Notes: generated by a model not told the origin, from the sequence alone. A DNA stretch of 64,000 bases from JASHVB01 sp035508435 (GCA_035508435.1 DATJNA010000207.1:12528-76527); one strand, 5' to 3'. Numbered from the stretch's first letter, positions 34,467 to 44,103 are shown. Numbers and translations: made by a program.

Positions 34467-35942
34467 TCAGCGGGTCTGGCGGACCGCCGCCGGCGCAGGC
34501 AACACCGCGGCCGACAGCGATGGCAGGGCACCGGCCACGCGCCACAGGCCGAAACGCTGCACCAACGCACCGTCGCTGGTGCGTGCCGCCACCCCGATCG
34601 ACCGAGCTTCCCGCCAGCCGGTCGGCGATACGTCACTCGGGCGCCCGACCATGATGCAAGGTCTCGTATCCAACGCGGGAGATTCCAGCGAGAACAGGTG
34701 CCAGCGCGGCCCAACACCCAACACCATCACATCGGGCGGCAACGCGCGAGCCAACTCGGAGGCGACGCCATACTCATCCGAGGCGACGCAGTGGGCGCCC
34801 TGTTGGCGGCGCACCGCGTCGACGGCGCCGGCGAGTCCTTGCCAGCCCGCGAGCTGCCGCGCGAGCGGATCGGCGCGGGCCGGCAGCGGCAAAGCGAACG
34901 TCGCCGCCTGGATGTAGACCAGCAGCGTCATCGCCGCGCCCAGCCCGACGGCGGGCCAGCGCAGGCGGCACCAGCGGCGCCCCGGCAATCCTGCCGCGGC
35001 AATCGCAGCCGCAGGGTAAAGGATGGCCGGCCAGTTCCCCTGCACCCGATCCCCGAGCGCGTGCTGAAGGAAGACCACGGCGCCGGGCAGCGTCAGCGTG
35101 CACAGCAGGCTGGCCGCAGGATCCCGGTCACGCCAGGCGCGCCGGGTCGCCCAGGCGAGGCCGGCGACGAACAACGGGAACAATAAAGGCGTGGCCAGGC
35201 CGAGCTGGCCGCCGATCAGTTCGGCGATGAACTGCACCGCGCGCGACGGGTGCCAGGAGTCCACCCGGCCGCCCTGGCGCAGGAAGCTTACCCAATCGTG
35301 CTGCGCGTTCCAGGCTACCACCGGCAGGAACACCAGAGCCCCCAGACTCGCTCCTGCCCATGGCATCGGCGATCGCCACCAGCGGCGCAGCGACGGCACC
35401 CACAGCAGCCACAGCGCGATGCCGGGCCACAACAACAGCGCGGTGTATTTGCTGGCCAGCGCCAGGCCGGCAAACAGACCGATTGCCAGCCACCAGGCCG
35501 GACGGCCGCCGTCCAGCAGCCGGACCAGCGCCCACAGGCACGCGGTCCAGAACAACAACAGTGGCGTGTCTGGCGTCATGATGACCGCGCCGACGCCGCA
35601 CAAGAGTGTGGCGTTCAGGAAGGCCGCAGCGGCCGCGCCTGCCTGGCGATCGGGCCAGATCCGGTTGGCGGCGTCGTGCAGCAACAGCGTGCCGAACAAT
35701 CCCGACAGCGGTCCCAGCAGGCGCACGCCCAAGGCACTCGGACCCGCGATGGCCGTGCCGGCCCAGACCCACAGCGCGACCATTGGCGGATGGTCCAGAT
35801 AACCGGGGGCGAGCGCGCGCGAGAACACCCAATAGTACGTTTCGTCGGGTGCCAGCGGCACGACGGCGGCCGCGACCAGGCGGAGCGCGGTCAGCGCGAT
35901 GAGACACCCTACCAACGCGGCGCCGCGGCGGCGCACGGTCAT
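34467..35942 (-). CDS. Glycosyltransferase family 39 (ArnT/PMT-like) membrane protein
   Basis: 491 residues from ATG 35942. The first periplasmic loop has the hallmark LAPDETYYWVFSRALAPGYLDHPPMVALWVW (about residues 27-57), with the catalytic Asp-Glu pair. About ten membrane helices follow, then a soluble C-terminal region (about 400-491). GT39 enzymes use polyprenyl-phosphate sugars to glycosylate lipids or proteins at the outer face of the inner membrane. The acceptor is unknown and no lipid-sugar synthesis genes are adjacent. The frame is open to 36083 but overlaps an inverted-repeat element there. Confidence 0.9.
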   Translation of the reverse strand: MTVRRRGAALVGCLIALTALRLVAAAVVPLAPDETYYWVFSRALAPGYLDHPPMVALWVWAGTAIAGPSALGVRLLGPLSGLFGTLLLHDAANRIWPDRQAGAAAAAFLNATLLCGVGAVIMTPDTPLLLFWTACLWALVRLLDGGRPAWWLAIGLFAGLALASKYTALLLWPGIALWLLWVPSLRRWWRSPMPWAGASLGALVFLPVVAWNAQHDWVSFLRQGGRVDSWHPSRAVQFIAELIGGQLGLATPLLFPLFVAGLAWATRRAWRDRDPAASLLCTLTLPGAVVFLQHALGDRVQGNWPAILYPAAAIAAAGLPGRRWCRLRWPAVGLGAAMTLLVYIQAATFALPLPARADPLARQLAGWQGLAGAVDAVRRQQGAHCVASDEYGVASELARALPPDVMVLGVGPRWHLFSLESPALDTRPCIMVGRPSDVSPTGWREARSIGVAARTSDGALVQRFGLWRVAGALPSLSAAVLPAPAAVRQTR

Positions 35943-35984
35943 CCGCGGGATGGCTCGCTTCCCGGTATTGGTGTCATGTCCTGA

Positions 35985-36088
35985 TCCGGTTGGCGCAGGT
36001 GGGCACCAGCGAGGTGGCGGTGTCGGGCACGTCGTGTTTTCGGCCAGACGCGGCCCCCGCGCCAGCCGGATCTCGTGCGCCAACCGGA
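35985..36088. repeat. Inverted-repeat element, second copy (13-bp arms)
   Basis: TCCGGTTGGCGCA (35985-35997) is matched by its exact complement TGCGCCAACCGGA (36076-36088) across a 78-base centre. The left end shares about 17 of 20 bases with the inverted repeat at 32054 (CCGGTTRGCGCAGGYGG). It lies in the 200-base gap upstream of the GT39 gene. Confidence 0.8.
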
Positions 36089-36142
36089 CGGCGACGCGCC
36101 TTCATGGGCGCGGCTTCGCCGTTATGGCGGCGGGTTTCGCGG

Positions 36143-37720
36143 TCATCGCGGCAGGTTCGCGGCGGGGACCGCCAGAGGCTCGCGGAATTGGGTGCGGACG
36201 CCCAGCATCATGGCGCCCACCACCGGGCGGGAGATCTGGAAGCCTTGCGCGTAGTCGCAACCGAGGTTCGCCAGGGCGTCCAGCGACGCCTCGTCTTCCA
36301 CCCCCTCGGCGGTGACCGCGAAGCCCAGACCGTGGCCGAGCTCGATCACCGACCGAACGATCTTGCGGTCTTCGGCATCGTTCGCGAGATGCAGGACAAA
36401 TGACTTGTCGATCTTCAGCTCGCGCACCGGCATGCGGCGCAGATAGGTCAATGAGGTCTGGCCGATGCCGAAATCGTCGACGGCGATCCAGAACCCCTGC
36501 GCCGCGAGCCCGCGCAGCACCGCCATGGCGGCGTCCGGATCGGCCATGACGGCGCTTTCGGTCACTTCCAGGGAAATTGCGCGGCTGTCGAGATCATGCT
36601 CCGCGAGCAAGCGGGTGACTTCCGCCGGCAGTCGGGCGTCGGTGAGGTCGCGGACGGAGAGGTTGATGGCGATCCGCAGGCACAGCCCGGCGTCACGCCA
36701 GCGCGCCGCCTGTGCCACCCCCGCGCGGAGCGCCCAGCGGGTGAGGTGGCGGATATTGCCGGTTTCCTCGGCAAGACCGATGAATCCGTCGGGCGGGACC
36801 AAGCCGCGGCGCGGGTGATGCCATCGCACCAGCGCCTCGGCCCCGGTGATGGCGCCGGTGGGGATGTGCAGCTTGGGCTGGAACAGCAGGCTGAACTCGT
36901 TGGCGAGCAAACCGCGGCGCAGGTCGCTCATCAGCGACAGCCGTTCCGGCCGGTACGGGTCGGCGGCGGGATCGTAGATCGCCCAGTGGCTTTCGCTGTG
37001 CAGCGCCGCGGTCAGCGCCACCTGTGCGCGGTGCAGCAGCTCCGCGCCGTCCGTACCGTTCAGCGGCTTCAGTGCGATACCCACCGCGACACCGGTATCA
37101 ATGGTCATCTCACCATCGCTATACGGTTCGTCGCACAGCTCGATGACGGCGCTGGCGACCGAGCGGGCCCTCGGCTCGCCCGCGTCACGCAGGAACGTAG
37201 CAAAGCTGCGATTGTCGAGGCAGGCAACCGGCGCCTCCCGCAGCAGTCCGCCAAGCCGCTGCGATACGTCGCGGAGCACGCAGTCGGCGACGTCGCGCCC
37301 GACGGTATTGGCGACCTCGTTGGCGCGCACCAGCCCCACCACCAGGATGGCGCCACGCTGGCCGTCCTGCCATGGCGCGATCGTGTCCAGGAAGCTGGCG
37401 CGGTTCGGCCGGTTGGTGATCGGTTCGCGCGTCGCCAGTCGCTGGATGCGTTGCTCACGTTCCGCCAACGCCTCGGTCATGTCCGACAGGGCGAGGCTGA
37501 GCTTGCCGATCTCGTCGTCACGCGGGAGCGGCGGGGCAGGGCTGTAGTCGCCGACACCGACGCGCCGTACCTGTGCCACCATCTCGCCGAGCAAGCGTGC
37601 GATACGCCGGCGAACCACGGCAGCCGTCGCAATGACCGCAAGGACGACGATGCAAACCGCCACCGCGGCAAGTGCGACCTGCTGCAGATCGGCGAGGCCA
37701 ACCTGGTGGAGCCGGGTCAT
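36143..37720 (-). CDS. EAL-domain cyclic-di-GMP phosphodiesterase with degenerate GGDEF and HAMP
   Basis: 525 residues. One N-terminal membrane helix (about 13-36), a HAMP-like linker (RIARLLGEMVAQVRRVGVGDYSP...DEIGKLSLALSDM), a GGDEF-fold domain (about 95-245) whose signature is degraded to DNRSFATF, and an EAL domain (about 260-510). The EAL site is intact: EALVRW, NLSVRDL, EVTES, VDDFGIG, LKIDKSF, AEGVED and QGFQISRP. It should therefore break down cyclic di-GMP, with the dead GGDEF acting as a sensor or GTP-binding regulator. There is no large periplasmic sensor domain. It is preceded by 580 bases without a gene. Confidence 0.92.
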   Translation of the reverse strand: MTRLHQVGLADLQQVALAAVAVCIVVLAVIATAAVVRRRIARLLGEMVAQVRRVGVGDYSPAPPLPRDDEIGKLSLALSDMTEALAEREQRIQRLATREPITNRPNRASFLDTIAPWQDGQRGAILVVGLVRANEVANTVGRDVADCVLRDVSQRLGGLLREAPVACLDNRSFATFLRDAGEPRARSVASAVIELCDEPYSDGEMTIDTGVAVGIALKPLNGTDGAELLHRAQVALTAALHSESHWAIYDPAADPYRPERLSLMSDLRRGLLANEFSLLFQPKLHIPTGAITGAEALVRWHHPRRGLVPPDGFIGLAEETGNIRHLTRWALRAGVAQAARWRDAGLCLRIAINLSVRDLTDARLPAEVTRLLAEHDLDSRAISLEVTESAVMADPDAAMAVLRGLAAQGFWIAVDDFGIGQTSLTYLRRMPVRELKIDKSFVLHLANDAEDRKIVRSVIELGHGLGFAVTAEGVEDEASLDALANLGCDYAQGFQISRPVVGAMMLGVRTQFREPLAVPAANLPR

Positions 37721-38301
37721 GGCGGTGCCATCGAACGCGGCACCGCGGCCCGTCGTTGCGGTTCACCATCGGATATCCTACCGAACTCAAGCGGCACGGT
37801 CGATCCGAATGATTGCGGTATTCATGTCAGCGTAGCCTCGTCGCGACATGGCGCAGCGAACTCCCCGATCGATTGCAACATGGCGGTTTGTTCCAATACC
37901 GCCAATTTGTCTCAATATACGACACGGCCTTCGCTAAAGTGTGCCGCTTGCTTGCTGATATTGCATGAAAGCAGGCACCAGACAATGGGGAATGGGGCGG
38001 CGATCGCGCCGCAATTTTGAGACAGATGGCACAAACATAGCCGCGCCATCTGGGTTGTCTGTATCACCTGGATGGTGGCGGTCGGCGGTTTGTGGCCGTC
38101 CCAACGCCTTGTCGTTTGGCAGGGCGGAGCAACGGAGCAATGCCGCCCGGGCAGACGGCATCGCCATCGCCTTGCTTTACGGCATGGCGGCCGTCAGGCG
38201 ATTCAAATCCTCGTAACAACGCGCGGGGGAACCCGGCCCGCGCCCCGTTGCATGCGGGGCTGCGGGAGCCGCGCGACGGGGAACTGCCTGGCTCCGACCG
38301 A
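37721..38301. other. Intergenic region without a recognisable gene
   Basis: About 580 bases, partly less GC-rich than the surroundings near 37830-38040. It holds a small hairpin GGCGGT-N10-ACCGCC at 37882-37903. An 83-residue frame at 37965-38216 (plus strand) shows no family and no convincing start site. The sequence GATTCAAATCC near 38200 looks like a tRNA T-loop, but no cloverleaf can be built. Promoter signals for the EAL gene probably lie in its left part. Confidence 0.5.
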
Positions 38302-39087
38302 TCAGGTCTTGCCCAGCCGGAAATCGGGCTTCCGCTTGTCCACGAACGCGGCCATCCCTTCCTGCTGGTCCGGGGTACCGAACAGGGGCATGAACAAGGC
38401 CCGCTCATGGCGGACGCCCTCGGCCAGGGTGGTCTCGAAGGCGCGGTTCACCGCCTGCTTCGCCAGCGCCAGCGCGACAGGCGACATGTTGGCGATGCGG
38501 TCGGCGATCTTCAGCGCTTCCGCCATGAGCTGGTCGGCGGGAAACACGCGGGACACCAGGCTGCAACGTTCCGCCTCGGCGGCATCCATCATCCGCGCGG
38601 TCAGGATCATGTCCATCGCCTTGGACTTGCCCACCGCGCGTGTCAGCCGCTGGGTGCCACCGGCGCCGGGGAAGATGCCGAGGTTGATTTCGGGCTGGCC
38701 GAACTTCGCGGTGTCGGCGGCGAGAATGATATCGCACATCATCGCCAGTTCGCAGCCGCCGCCGAGGGCAAAGCCTGCCACCGCGGCGATCACCGGCTTC
38801 TTCACCTGCAGCACGGTCTCCCAGCGGGTGCCGATGAAGTCCTCCATGATCGCCTCGGGATGGGTGCGCGAGCGCATTTCCTTGATGTCGGCGCCGGCGG
38901 CGAAGGCCTTCTCGCTGCCGGTCAACACGATGGCGCCGATGCCCGGATCGGCATCCCAGGCCAGCAATTGTTCGCCGAGTTCGGCCATCAGCGCGTCGCA
39001 TAGCGCGTTGAGCGCCTGCGGGCGGTTGAGGCGGATCACCCCGACGCGGCCATGTGTTTCGACCAGGATGTTCTGATAGTCGGGCAT
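38302..39087 (-). CDS. Enoyl-CoA hydratase
   Basis: 261 residues from ATG 39087. It is a canonical hydratase: VIRLNRPQALNALCDALM, oxyanion loop KAFAAGADIKEM near residue 65, GFALGGGCELAMMCDIILA with Glu near 111, and FGQPEINLGIFPGAGGTQRLTRAVGK with the second catalytic Glu near 131. It hydrates 2-trans-enoyl-CoA to 3-hydroxyacyl-CoA in fatty-acid beta-oxidation. Unlike the two other crotonases in this window, both catalytic glutamates are present. Standalone, convergent with no beta-oxidation partner, and divergent from the lipoprotein gene. Confidence 0.95.
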   Translation of the reverse strand: MPDYQNILVETHGRVGVIRLNRPQALNALCDALMAELGEQLLAWDADPGIGAIVLTGSEKAFAAGADIKEMRSRTHPEAIMEDFIGTRWETVLQVKKPVIAAVAGFALGGGCELAMMCDIILAADTAKFGQPEINLGIFPGAGGTQRLTRAVGKSKAMDMILTARMMDAAEAERCSLVSRVFPADQLMAEALKIADRIANMSPVALALAKQAVNRAFETTLAEGVRHERALFMPLFGTPDQQEGMAAFVDKRKPDFRLGKT

Positions 39088-39222
39088 CAGCGTCCCTCCG
39101 GCTGGCATGCAGCGCCATTATGCGGCAGCACCCGGCACGCGGCTACGGCGCGGTTGGTACGAGGAGAGTTGCGCTCGCCGCACCCTGGCCCCTGCCCCCG
39201 ACATCTGCTTCAACCTGCCGCC

Positions 39223-40179
39223 ATGCTTCGCCCGATTCTGTTGCTCCTGCCGTTGCTCGCGTTGGTTGGCTGCGGTGACCTTCCGGAACCGTTCCTTGGC
39301 AATCCTGGCCGTGTGGGCCGCATCCTGGCGCAGCCGCCGGCGCCGCGGCTGGCGGTGGCGCCGCCGGGCGACGCGCTCCTGCCCGACGCCGGCAGCAAGG
39401 CGCTGGCCGGCGACCTTGCCCAGGCGTTGCAAGCGCGGGCGGTTCCGGCGGTGGCCGCCGAGCCCGGCCAATCCGACTGGCGGCTGGTCGCGACCGCGGC
39501 CCTGCATGGCAATACGGTCGTTCCGACCTTCACCGTGGTGGACCCGTTCGGCAAGGATCGCGGCCACACCGAAGGGGCGCCCGTCCCGACCGCCGCCTGG
39601 GCCGCCGCCGGCTCCGGCACGTTGCAGCAGTCGGCGACCACCGCCGCCCCGCAGATTGCCGCCTTGCTCACCGCCATCCAGACCCAGCAGGAGATGGCGG
39701 ACCCGAACAGTCTGTATCACCGCCGCGCCAAGGTGATGGTGGCGGACGTGACCGGCGCTCCCGGCGACGGTGACGAGTCGCTGACCAGGCAGATGCGCAT
39801 GCGTCTGGGATTGCTGGGGCCGCAGGTGCAGACCGCGTCGACCGGTGCCGATTTCACCGTGCAGGGCCAGGTGCGCGCGGTGGCCGTGCCCGGCAACAAG
39901 CAGCGCATCGAGATTCAGTGGATCATCAAGAACGCCAAGGGCCAGGACCTGGGCCGCGTGATCCAGCTCAACGAGATTCCCGCGGGAACCCTGGACCACT
40001 ATTGGGGTGACGTGGCGGTGGTGGTGGCGACCGAGGCCTCGGGCGGCGTGAACGATGTGATCAAGAAGCAGACGCCGCCGGCGGCCGAGCCACCGAGCGC
40101 ACAAAACGCGGCGATTCGTGGACAGACCGGGACGCCGTTGCTAGAAGGCGCTGGTTCCGGCGTCGAACGCGTTCAATGA
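39223..40179 (+). CDS. Predicted lipoprotein of unknown function
   Basis: 318 residues from ATG 39223. A lipoprotein signal peptide MLRPILLLLPLLALVGCGD with lipobox LVGC and Cys17 as the lipidation site. The rest is soluble and rich in Ala, Gln and Pro, with WRLVATAALHGNTVVPTFTVVDPFGKDRG and a C-terminal EIQWIIKNAKGQDLGRVIQLNEIPAGTLDHYWGDVAVVVATEA. The stop overlaps an upstream in-frame ATG of prs, so the two are probably co-transcribed. No family recognised; location is probably the periplasmic face of the inner or outer membrane. Confidence 0.8.
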   Translation: MLRPILLLLPLLALVGCGDLPEPFLGNPGRVGRILAQPPAPRLAVAPPGDALLPDAGSKALAGDLAQALQARAVPAVAAEPGQSDWRLVATAALHGNTVVPTFTVVDPFGKDRGHTEGAPVPTAAWAAAGSGTLQQSATTAAPQIAALLTAIQTQQEMADPNSLYHRRAKVMVADVTGAPGDGDESLTRQMRMRLGLLGPQVQTASTGADFTVQGQVRAVAVPGNKQRIEIQWIIKNAKGQDLGRVIQLNEIPAGTLDHYWGDVAVVVATEASGGVNDVIKKQTPPAAEPPSAQNAAIRGQTGTPLLEGAGSGVERVQ

Positions 40180-40202
40180 CCTCCAGTCGGGGCTCCCCAC
40201 GC

Positions 40203-41135
40203 ATGAAGATCGTCGCCTGCAATGCCAACCGCCCGCTCGCCGAGGCGGTCGCAGCGCAGTTGAACCTGCCATTGACCAAGGCCTCCATCCGCCGGTTCGC
40301 GGATATGGAGGTGTTCGTCGAGATCCTGGAGAACGTACGCGGCGAAGACGTGTTCGTGGTGCAGCCCACCTCGTTTCCCGCCAACGACAATCTGATGGAA
40401 CTGCTGATCACGCTGGACGCGCTGCGCCGGTCTTCGGCGCGGCGGGTGACCGCCGTGGTGCCGTATTTCGGCTATGCGCGGCAGGATCGGAAGACCGCGT
40501 CGCGCTCACCCATCAGCGCCAAGCTGGTGGCGAATTTGATCACCGAGGCAGGCGCCAACCGGGTGCTGACCATGGACCTGCATGCCGGGCAGATCCAGGG
40601 ATTCTTCGATATCCCGGTGGACAATCTGTCGGCTGCGCCGCTGTACAGCCGCGACATCCAGGAGCAATACGAGGGACGCGACATCATGATCGTGTCGCCG
40701 GATGTCGGCGGCGTGGTGCGGGCGCGCATGATCGCCACGCGGCTGAACTGCGATCTGGCAATCATCGACAAGCGGCGGGAACGCGCGGGCGTGTCCGAAG
40801 TGATGAACGTGATCGGCGACGTGGCGGGGCGCGACTGCATTTTGGTGGACGACATGGTGGATTCCGGCGGCACGCACTGCAATGCCGCCGATGCGCTGAT
40901 GCGGCATGGGGCGCGCTCGGTCGGTGCCTATGTGACGCATGGCGTGTTGTCAGGCGGCGCGGTGGCGCGGATCACGTCCTCGCCGATCGAGATGATGACC
41001 ATCACGGATTCGATCCTGGCGACCGAGGCGGTGAAGCAGGCGCATAACATCCGCGAACTGACGATTGCGCCGCTGCTGGCGGAGGCGATGCGGCGGATCA
41101 GCGAGGAGAGTTCGGTCAGTTCATTGTTCGATTAG
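40203..41135 (+). CDS. prs: Ribose-phosphate pyrophosphokinase
   Basis: 310 residues from ATG 40203 (MKIVACNANRPLAEAVA); an ATG at 40176 overlaps the lipoprotein stop but adds nine residues foreign to the family. Family motifs: RFADMEVFVEI, PYFGYARQDRKT (flexible loop/ATP site), DLHAGQIQGFFDIPVDNL, and the PRPP loop DCILVDDMVDSGGTHCNAA near residue 215. The enzyme makes PRPP from ribose 5-phosphate and ATP for nucleotides, histidine, tryptophan and NAD. It lies next to a sugar-uptake operon that includes ribokinase, but 500 bases separate them. Confidence 0.97.
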   Translation: MKIVACNANRPLAEAVAAQLNLPLTKASIRRFADMEVFVEILENVRGEDVFVVQPTSFPANDNLMELLITLDALRRSSARRVTAVVPYFGYARQDRKTASRSPISAKLVANLITEAGANRVLTMDLHAGQIQGFFDIPVDNLSAAPLYSRDIQEQYEGRDIMIVSPDVGGVVRARMIATRLNCDLAIIDKRRERAGVSEVMNVIGDVAGRDCILVDDMVDSGGTHCNAADALMRHGARSVGAYVTHGVLSGGAVARITSSPIEMMTITDSILATEAVKQAHNIRELTIAPLLAEAMRRISEESSVSSLFD

Positions 41136-41636
41136 AGCCGCAGTCTTGCACCACACCGCCATGGCAAGCAGCGCGATCCTGCATCGTTGACCGGCCGGGG
41201 ATGACCTCGAAGCTGGTTTTGCGGCCTGCCAATTTCGGACCTGGCCAGCATCGAAACCGGTCACGCCGCGGTCTTCCCGGGTAGCCGGCATGGCCCGGTC
41301 CGCCGGCGGCCATCGATAACGGACGAGCGCCTCCGGCGAGCCAGGCCTCCACGCACGCTGCCACCCGCGGCGTAAGGCTGCGTCGCGCGGCGAAACTTGC
41401 CTTCGCGACGGTGCGCACTGCGGCGTGGCATCGCCGTGCGCAGCCTCGCAGAGAGCACCCCGCCTGACAGACGATCACACTACGGAAGAATGTATTTCAT
41501 CTACCGGGGAGGTGCACGCCCGTCGACCGCCATTACTTTGTAGCTGGGCGACTGCTGCGTCAGACAAGGCAGGGGTCCGCGGCGTCAGAGACGCCGGTCG
41601 TCCGGGGGGAAATACGGTGGGAATTCGAGGCACAAG
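41136..41636. other. Intergenic region upstream of the sugar ABC operon
   Basis: About 500 bases between prs and rbsA. Frames on the minus strand (41116-41478 and others) show no family. The stretch 41460-41560 is a little less GC-rich and probably carries the operon promoter, but no -35/-10 pair or operator stands out. I see no riboswitch. Confidence 0.4.
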
Positions 41637-43145
41637 ATGGCTGAACTGAGCTCGGCGTCGGGTTCGCCCATCCTCGAATTGCATGGAATCAGCAAAACCT
41701 TTCACGGCGTGAAAGTCCTGGATCAGGTCGGTCTCAGGATTCTCCCAGGCGAGGTGATGGCACTTCTCGGAGAGAATGGCGCCGGCAAGTCGACGCTGAT
41801 GAAAATTGTGAGTGGCATTACCGAGGCCGACGCGGGCGGCACGATTCGCCTGGGCGGAACCGAGGTTCGGTTCACCAATCCTCGCCAGTCGGTGGCGGCC
41901 GGCATTTCCATGATTCATCAGGATTTGAACCTCCTGCCTGGCCTGAGCGTGGCCGAGAACCTGTTTCTCGGCCGCGAGCCGTTGAACCGATTTGGGCTGA
42001 TCGACTGGGCCATCCTTGATGCGCAGGCGCGCAAGCTGCTTGCCGTCGTGCACCAAAAGATCGACCCGACGACCCCAGTCCATCGTCTGGGTGTCGGACA
42101 GCAGCAGATGGTCGAGATTGCTCGCGCCCTGTCGCTGAATGCCAGCCTGATCATCATGGATGAGCCTACCGATTCGCTGACCGACGTCGAAACGGATATC
42201 TTGTTCGACGCGATCCGTCAGCTCCGCGCTCAGGGCAAGGGCGTCATCTATATCTCGCACCGGCTGAGCGAGATCTTCAGGATCTGCGACTCCGTCACCG
42301 TGCTGCGCAACGGCCATACGGTTGCCGCCGAACCCGTGGCGGGCCTCGACGAGGCGACCCTGATCCATCACATGGTCGGCCGCGAGATCGGCGAACAATA
42401 CCCGCATAAACCTGCCGCCAACGGGCCCGTCGGACTGCGTGTCGATCACCTCTCGGCACCGGGGATCGAGGATATCTCGTTCGAAGTGCACAAGGGCGAA
42501 GTCGTCGGCTTCGCCGGTTTGATGGGTGCCGGCACCCCGCAGCTTGGCAGGACTTTGTATGGCGCGCTGGCCGCCCGATCAGGGTCGATCGAAGTCGATG
42601 GGCAAAGATTGTCGTTGCGCACCCCGGCAGAGGGAGTGCGCGCCGGGATCGCCTATGTCCCCGAGGATCGCAAATCCGAGGGCCTGATCCAGATCCATTC
42701 CGTGCTGAGGAACATGACGCTCACCGGGCTGGCGCGTTTCGCCGCGCTGCTTGGTTTCATCGTCCATCGCCGGGAACGAGACACCGTGGATCACTATATC
42801 AAGACGTTCAGTATCCGCACCCCGGGTGCGGACGCGGTGGTTGCGACCCTGAGCGGCGGCAATCAACAAAAGGTGGCGCTGGCAAAGGCGCTGATAACCA
42901 AGCCGAGGATACTCATCCTGGATGAACCGACCCGCGGCGTCGATGTTGGCGTTCGCCGCGAAATATACAGCCTCATCAGCGATCTCAAGGCCGAGGGCCT
43001 CGTGATCCTGTTCATTTCGTCGGACCTGCGCGAGTTGCTTGGCATCGCGGACCGGATCCTCGTCCTGTCACGCGGTCGCCTGTCCGGGGTGTTCAATCAA
43101 GGCGAGGCGACCCAGGACGCAATCATGCAGCGTGCGGTGGCTTAG
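41637..43145 (+). CDS. rbsA: Sugar ABC transporter ATP-binding protein (RbsA/XylG type)
   Basis: 502 residues with two fused ABC domains. First domain: Walker A GENGAGKST near residue 45, Q-loop region MIHQDLNLLPGLSVAENLFLGREP, signature VGQQQMVEIARAL, Walker B IIMDEPTDSLT. Second domain: degenerate P-loop GLMGAGTPQLGRTL, YVPEDRKSEGL, signature LSGGNQQKVALAKAL and ILDEPTRGVDVG. It powers import of a monosaccharide such as ribose through the RbsC-like permease. It is first in an operon with permease, binding protein, porin and ribokinase. Confidence 0.95.
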   Translation: MAELSSASGSPILELHGISKTFHGVKVLDQVGLRILPGEVMALLGENGAGKSTLMKIVSGITEADAGGTIRLGGTEVRFTNPRQSVAAGISMIHQDLNLLPGLSVAENLFLGREPLNRFGLIDWAILDAQARKLLAVVHQKIDPTTPVHRLGVGQQQMVEIARALSLNASLIIMDEPTDSLTDVETDILFDAIRQLRAQGKGVIYISHRLSEIFRICDSVTVLRNGHTVAAEPVAGLDEATLIHHMVGREIGEQYPHKPAANGPVGLRVDHLSAPGIEDISFEVHKGEVVGFAGLMGAGTPQLGRTLYGALAARSGSIEVDGQRLSLRTPAEGVRAGIAYVPEDRKSEGLIQIHSVLRNMTLTGLARFAALLGFIVHRRERDTVDHYIKTFSIRTPGADAVVATLSGGNQQKVALAKALITKPRILILDEPTRGVDVGVRREIYSLISDLKAEGLVILFISSDLRELLGIADRILVLSRGRLSGVFNQGEATQDAIMQRAVA

Positions 43146-43158
43146 GAGATCCCGGCAA

Positions 43159-44103
43159 ATGCACCCACTGCTACGCCTGCTGTCAAAAAACAAGTCACTG
43201 ATCGGATTGATCGTCCTGGTCGCGGCCATCTCCGTCGCCAGCCCGAACTTCCTCGACATTGGGAATTTGCTCAACGTACTGCGGCAAACCTCGATCAACG
43301 CGGTCATTGCCATGGGCATGACGTTTGTCATTCTCACCGCGGGCATCGATCTTTCCGTCGGCGCCATCCTTGCACTGTGCGGCGCGTTCGCGGCGAGCCT
43401 GATCGCAGCCGGACACGGACTCGGCAGCACAATTCCGATCGTCCTGCTGTGCGGGATCGCGCTGGGCAGCCTGTCCGGACTGGTGATCACCTATGGTGCC
43501 GTGCAACCGTTCATCGCCACATTGGTCAGCATGACCATTTTACGCGGCGTGGTGCTTGTCTACAGCGGCGGCAGGCCGATCGACGCAAGCAGTGCCGCCG
43601 CTTCCGATGCCTTCGGCAGCCTCGGCGAAGGCTATCTTATTGGCATACCGATCCCCGTCGTCGTCGCCGCAATCGCCTTTGCCGGATGCTGGGTGGTTCT
43701 TACCCAGACACGCTTCGGCCGCTACGTCTATGCCATCGGCGGCAATGAAAGCGTCGCGCGGCTCTCGGGCGTCAATGTCGCATTGATCACGATCAGCGTG
43801 TACGCTGTATCCGGGCTGCTTTCCGCCGTCGCCGGAATTATCCTGACCGCACGACTCGAAAGCGCCCAACCGACCGCCGGAACCGGCTACGAGCTCGATG
43901 CCATTGCCGCTGTCGTCGTCGGCGGCACGAGCCTTGCGGGCGGGATCGGCAGCATGTCAGGCACATTGCTCGGCGCGCTCATCATCGGCGTGCTGAACAA
44001 TGCGCTCAATCTGTTGGACGTGTCGTCATATTATCAGGCGATTGCCAAAGGATCGGTGATTTTACTCGCCGTGCTCGTTGATCGGCGCGGCAAGCTTGGA
44101 TAA
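43159..44103 (+). CDS. rbsC: Sugar ABC transporter permease (RbsC type)
   Basis: 314 residues from ATG 43159, with TAGGAGA nine bases upstream. About nine to ten membrane segments, with the family's FLDIGNLLNVLRQTSINAVIAMGMTFVILTAGIDLSVGAI near the start and the cytoplasmic loop GGNESVARLSGVNV near residue 195 that contacts the ATPase. It starts 13 bases after rbsA. Only one permease gene is present, so the channel is probably a homodimer, as for RbsC. Confidence 0.95.
   Translation: MHPLLRLLSKNKSLIGLIVLVAAISVASPNFLDIGNLLNVLRQTSINAVIAMGMTFVILTAGIDLSVGAILALCGAFAASLIAAGHGLGSTIPIVLLCGIALGSLSGLVITYGAVQPFIATLVSMTILRGVVLVYSGGRPIDASSAAASDAFGSLGEGYLIGIPIPVVVAAIAFAGCWVVLTQTRFGRYVYAIGGNESVARLSGVNVALITISVYAVSGLLSAVAGIILTARLESAQPTAGTGYELDAIAAVVVGGTSLAGGIGSMSGTLLGALIIGVLNNALNLLDVSSYYQAIAKGSVILLAVLVDRRGKLG

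Noticed and set aside
38130..38225. tRNA-like end with GATTCAAATCCTCG
   Set aside because: The T-stem does not pair and no acceptor, D or anticodon arm can be placed upstream.
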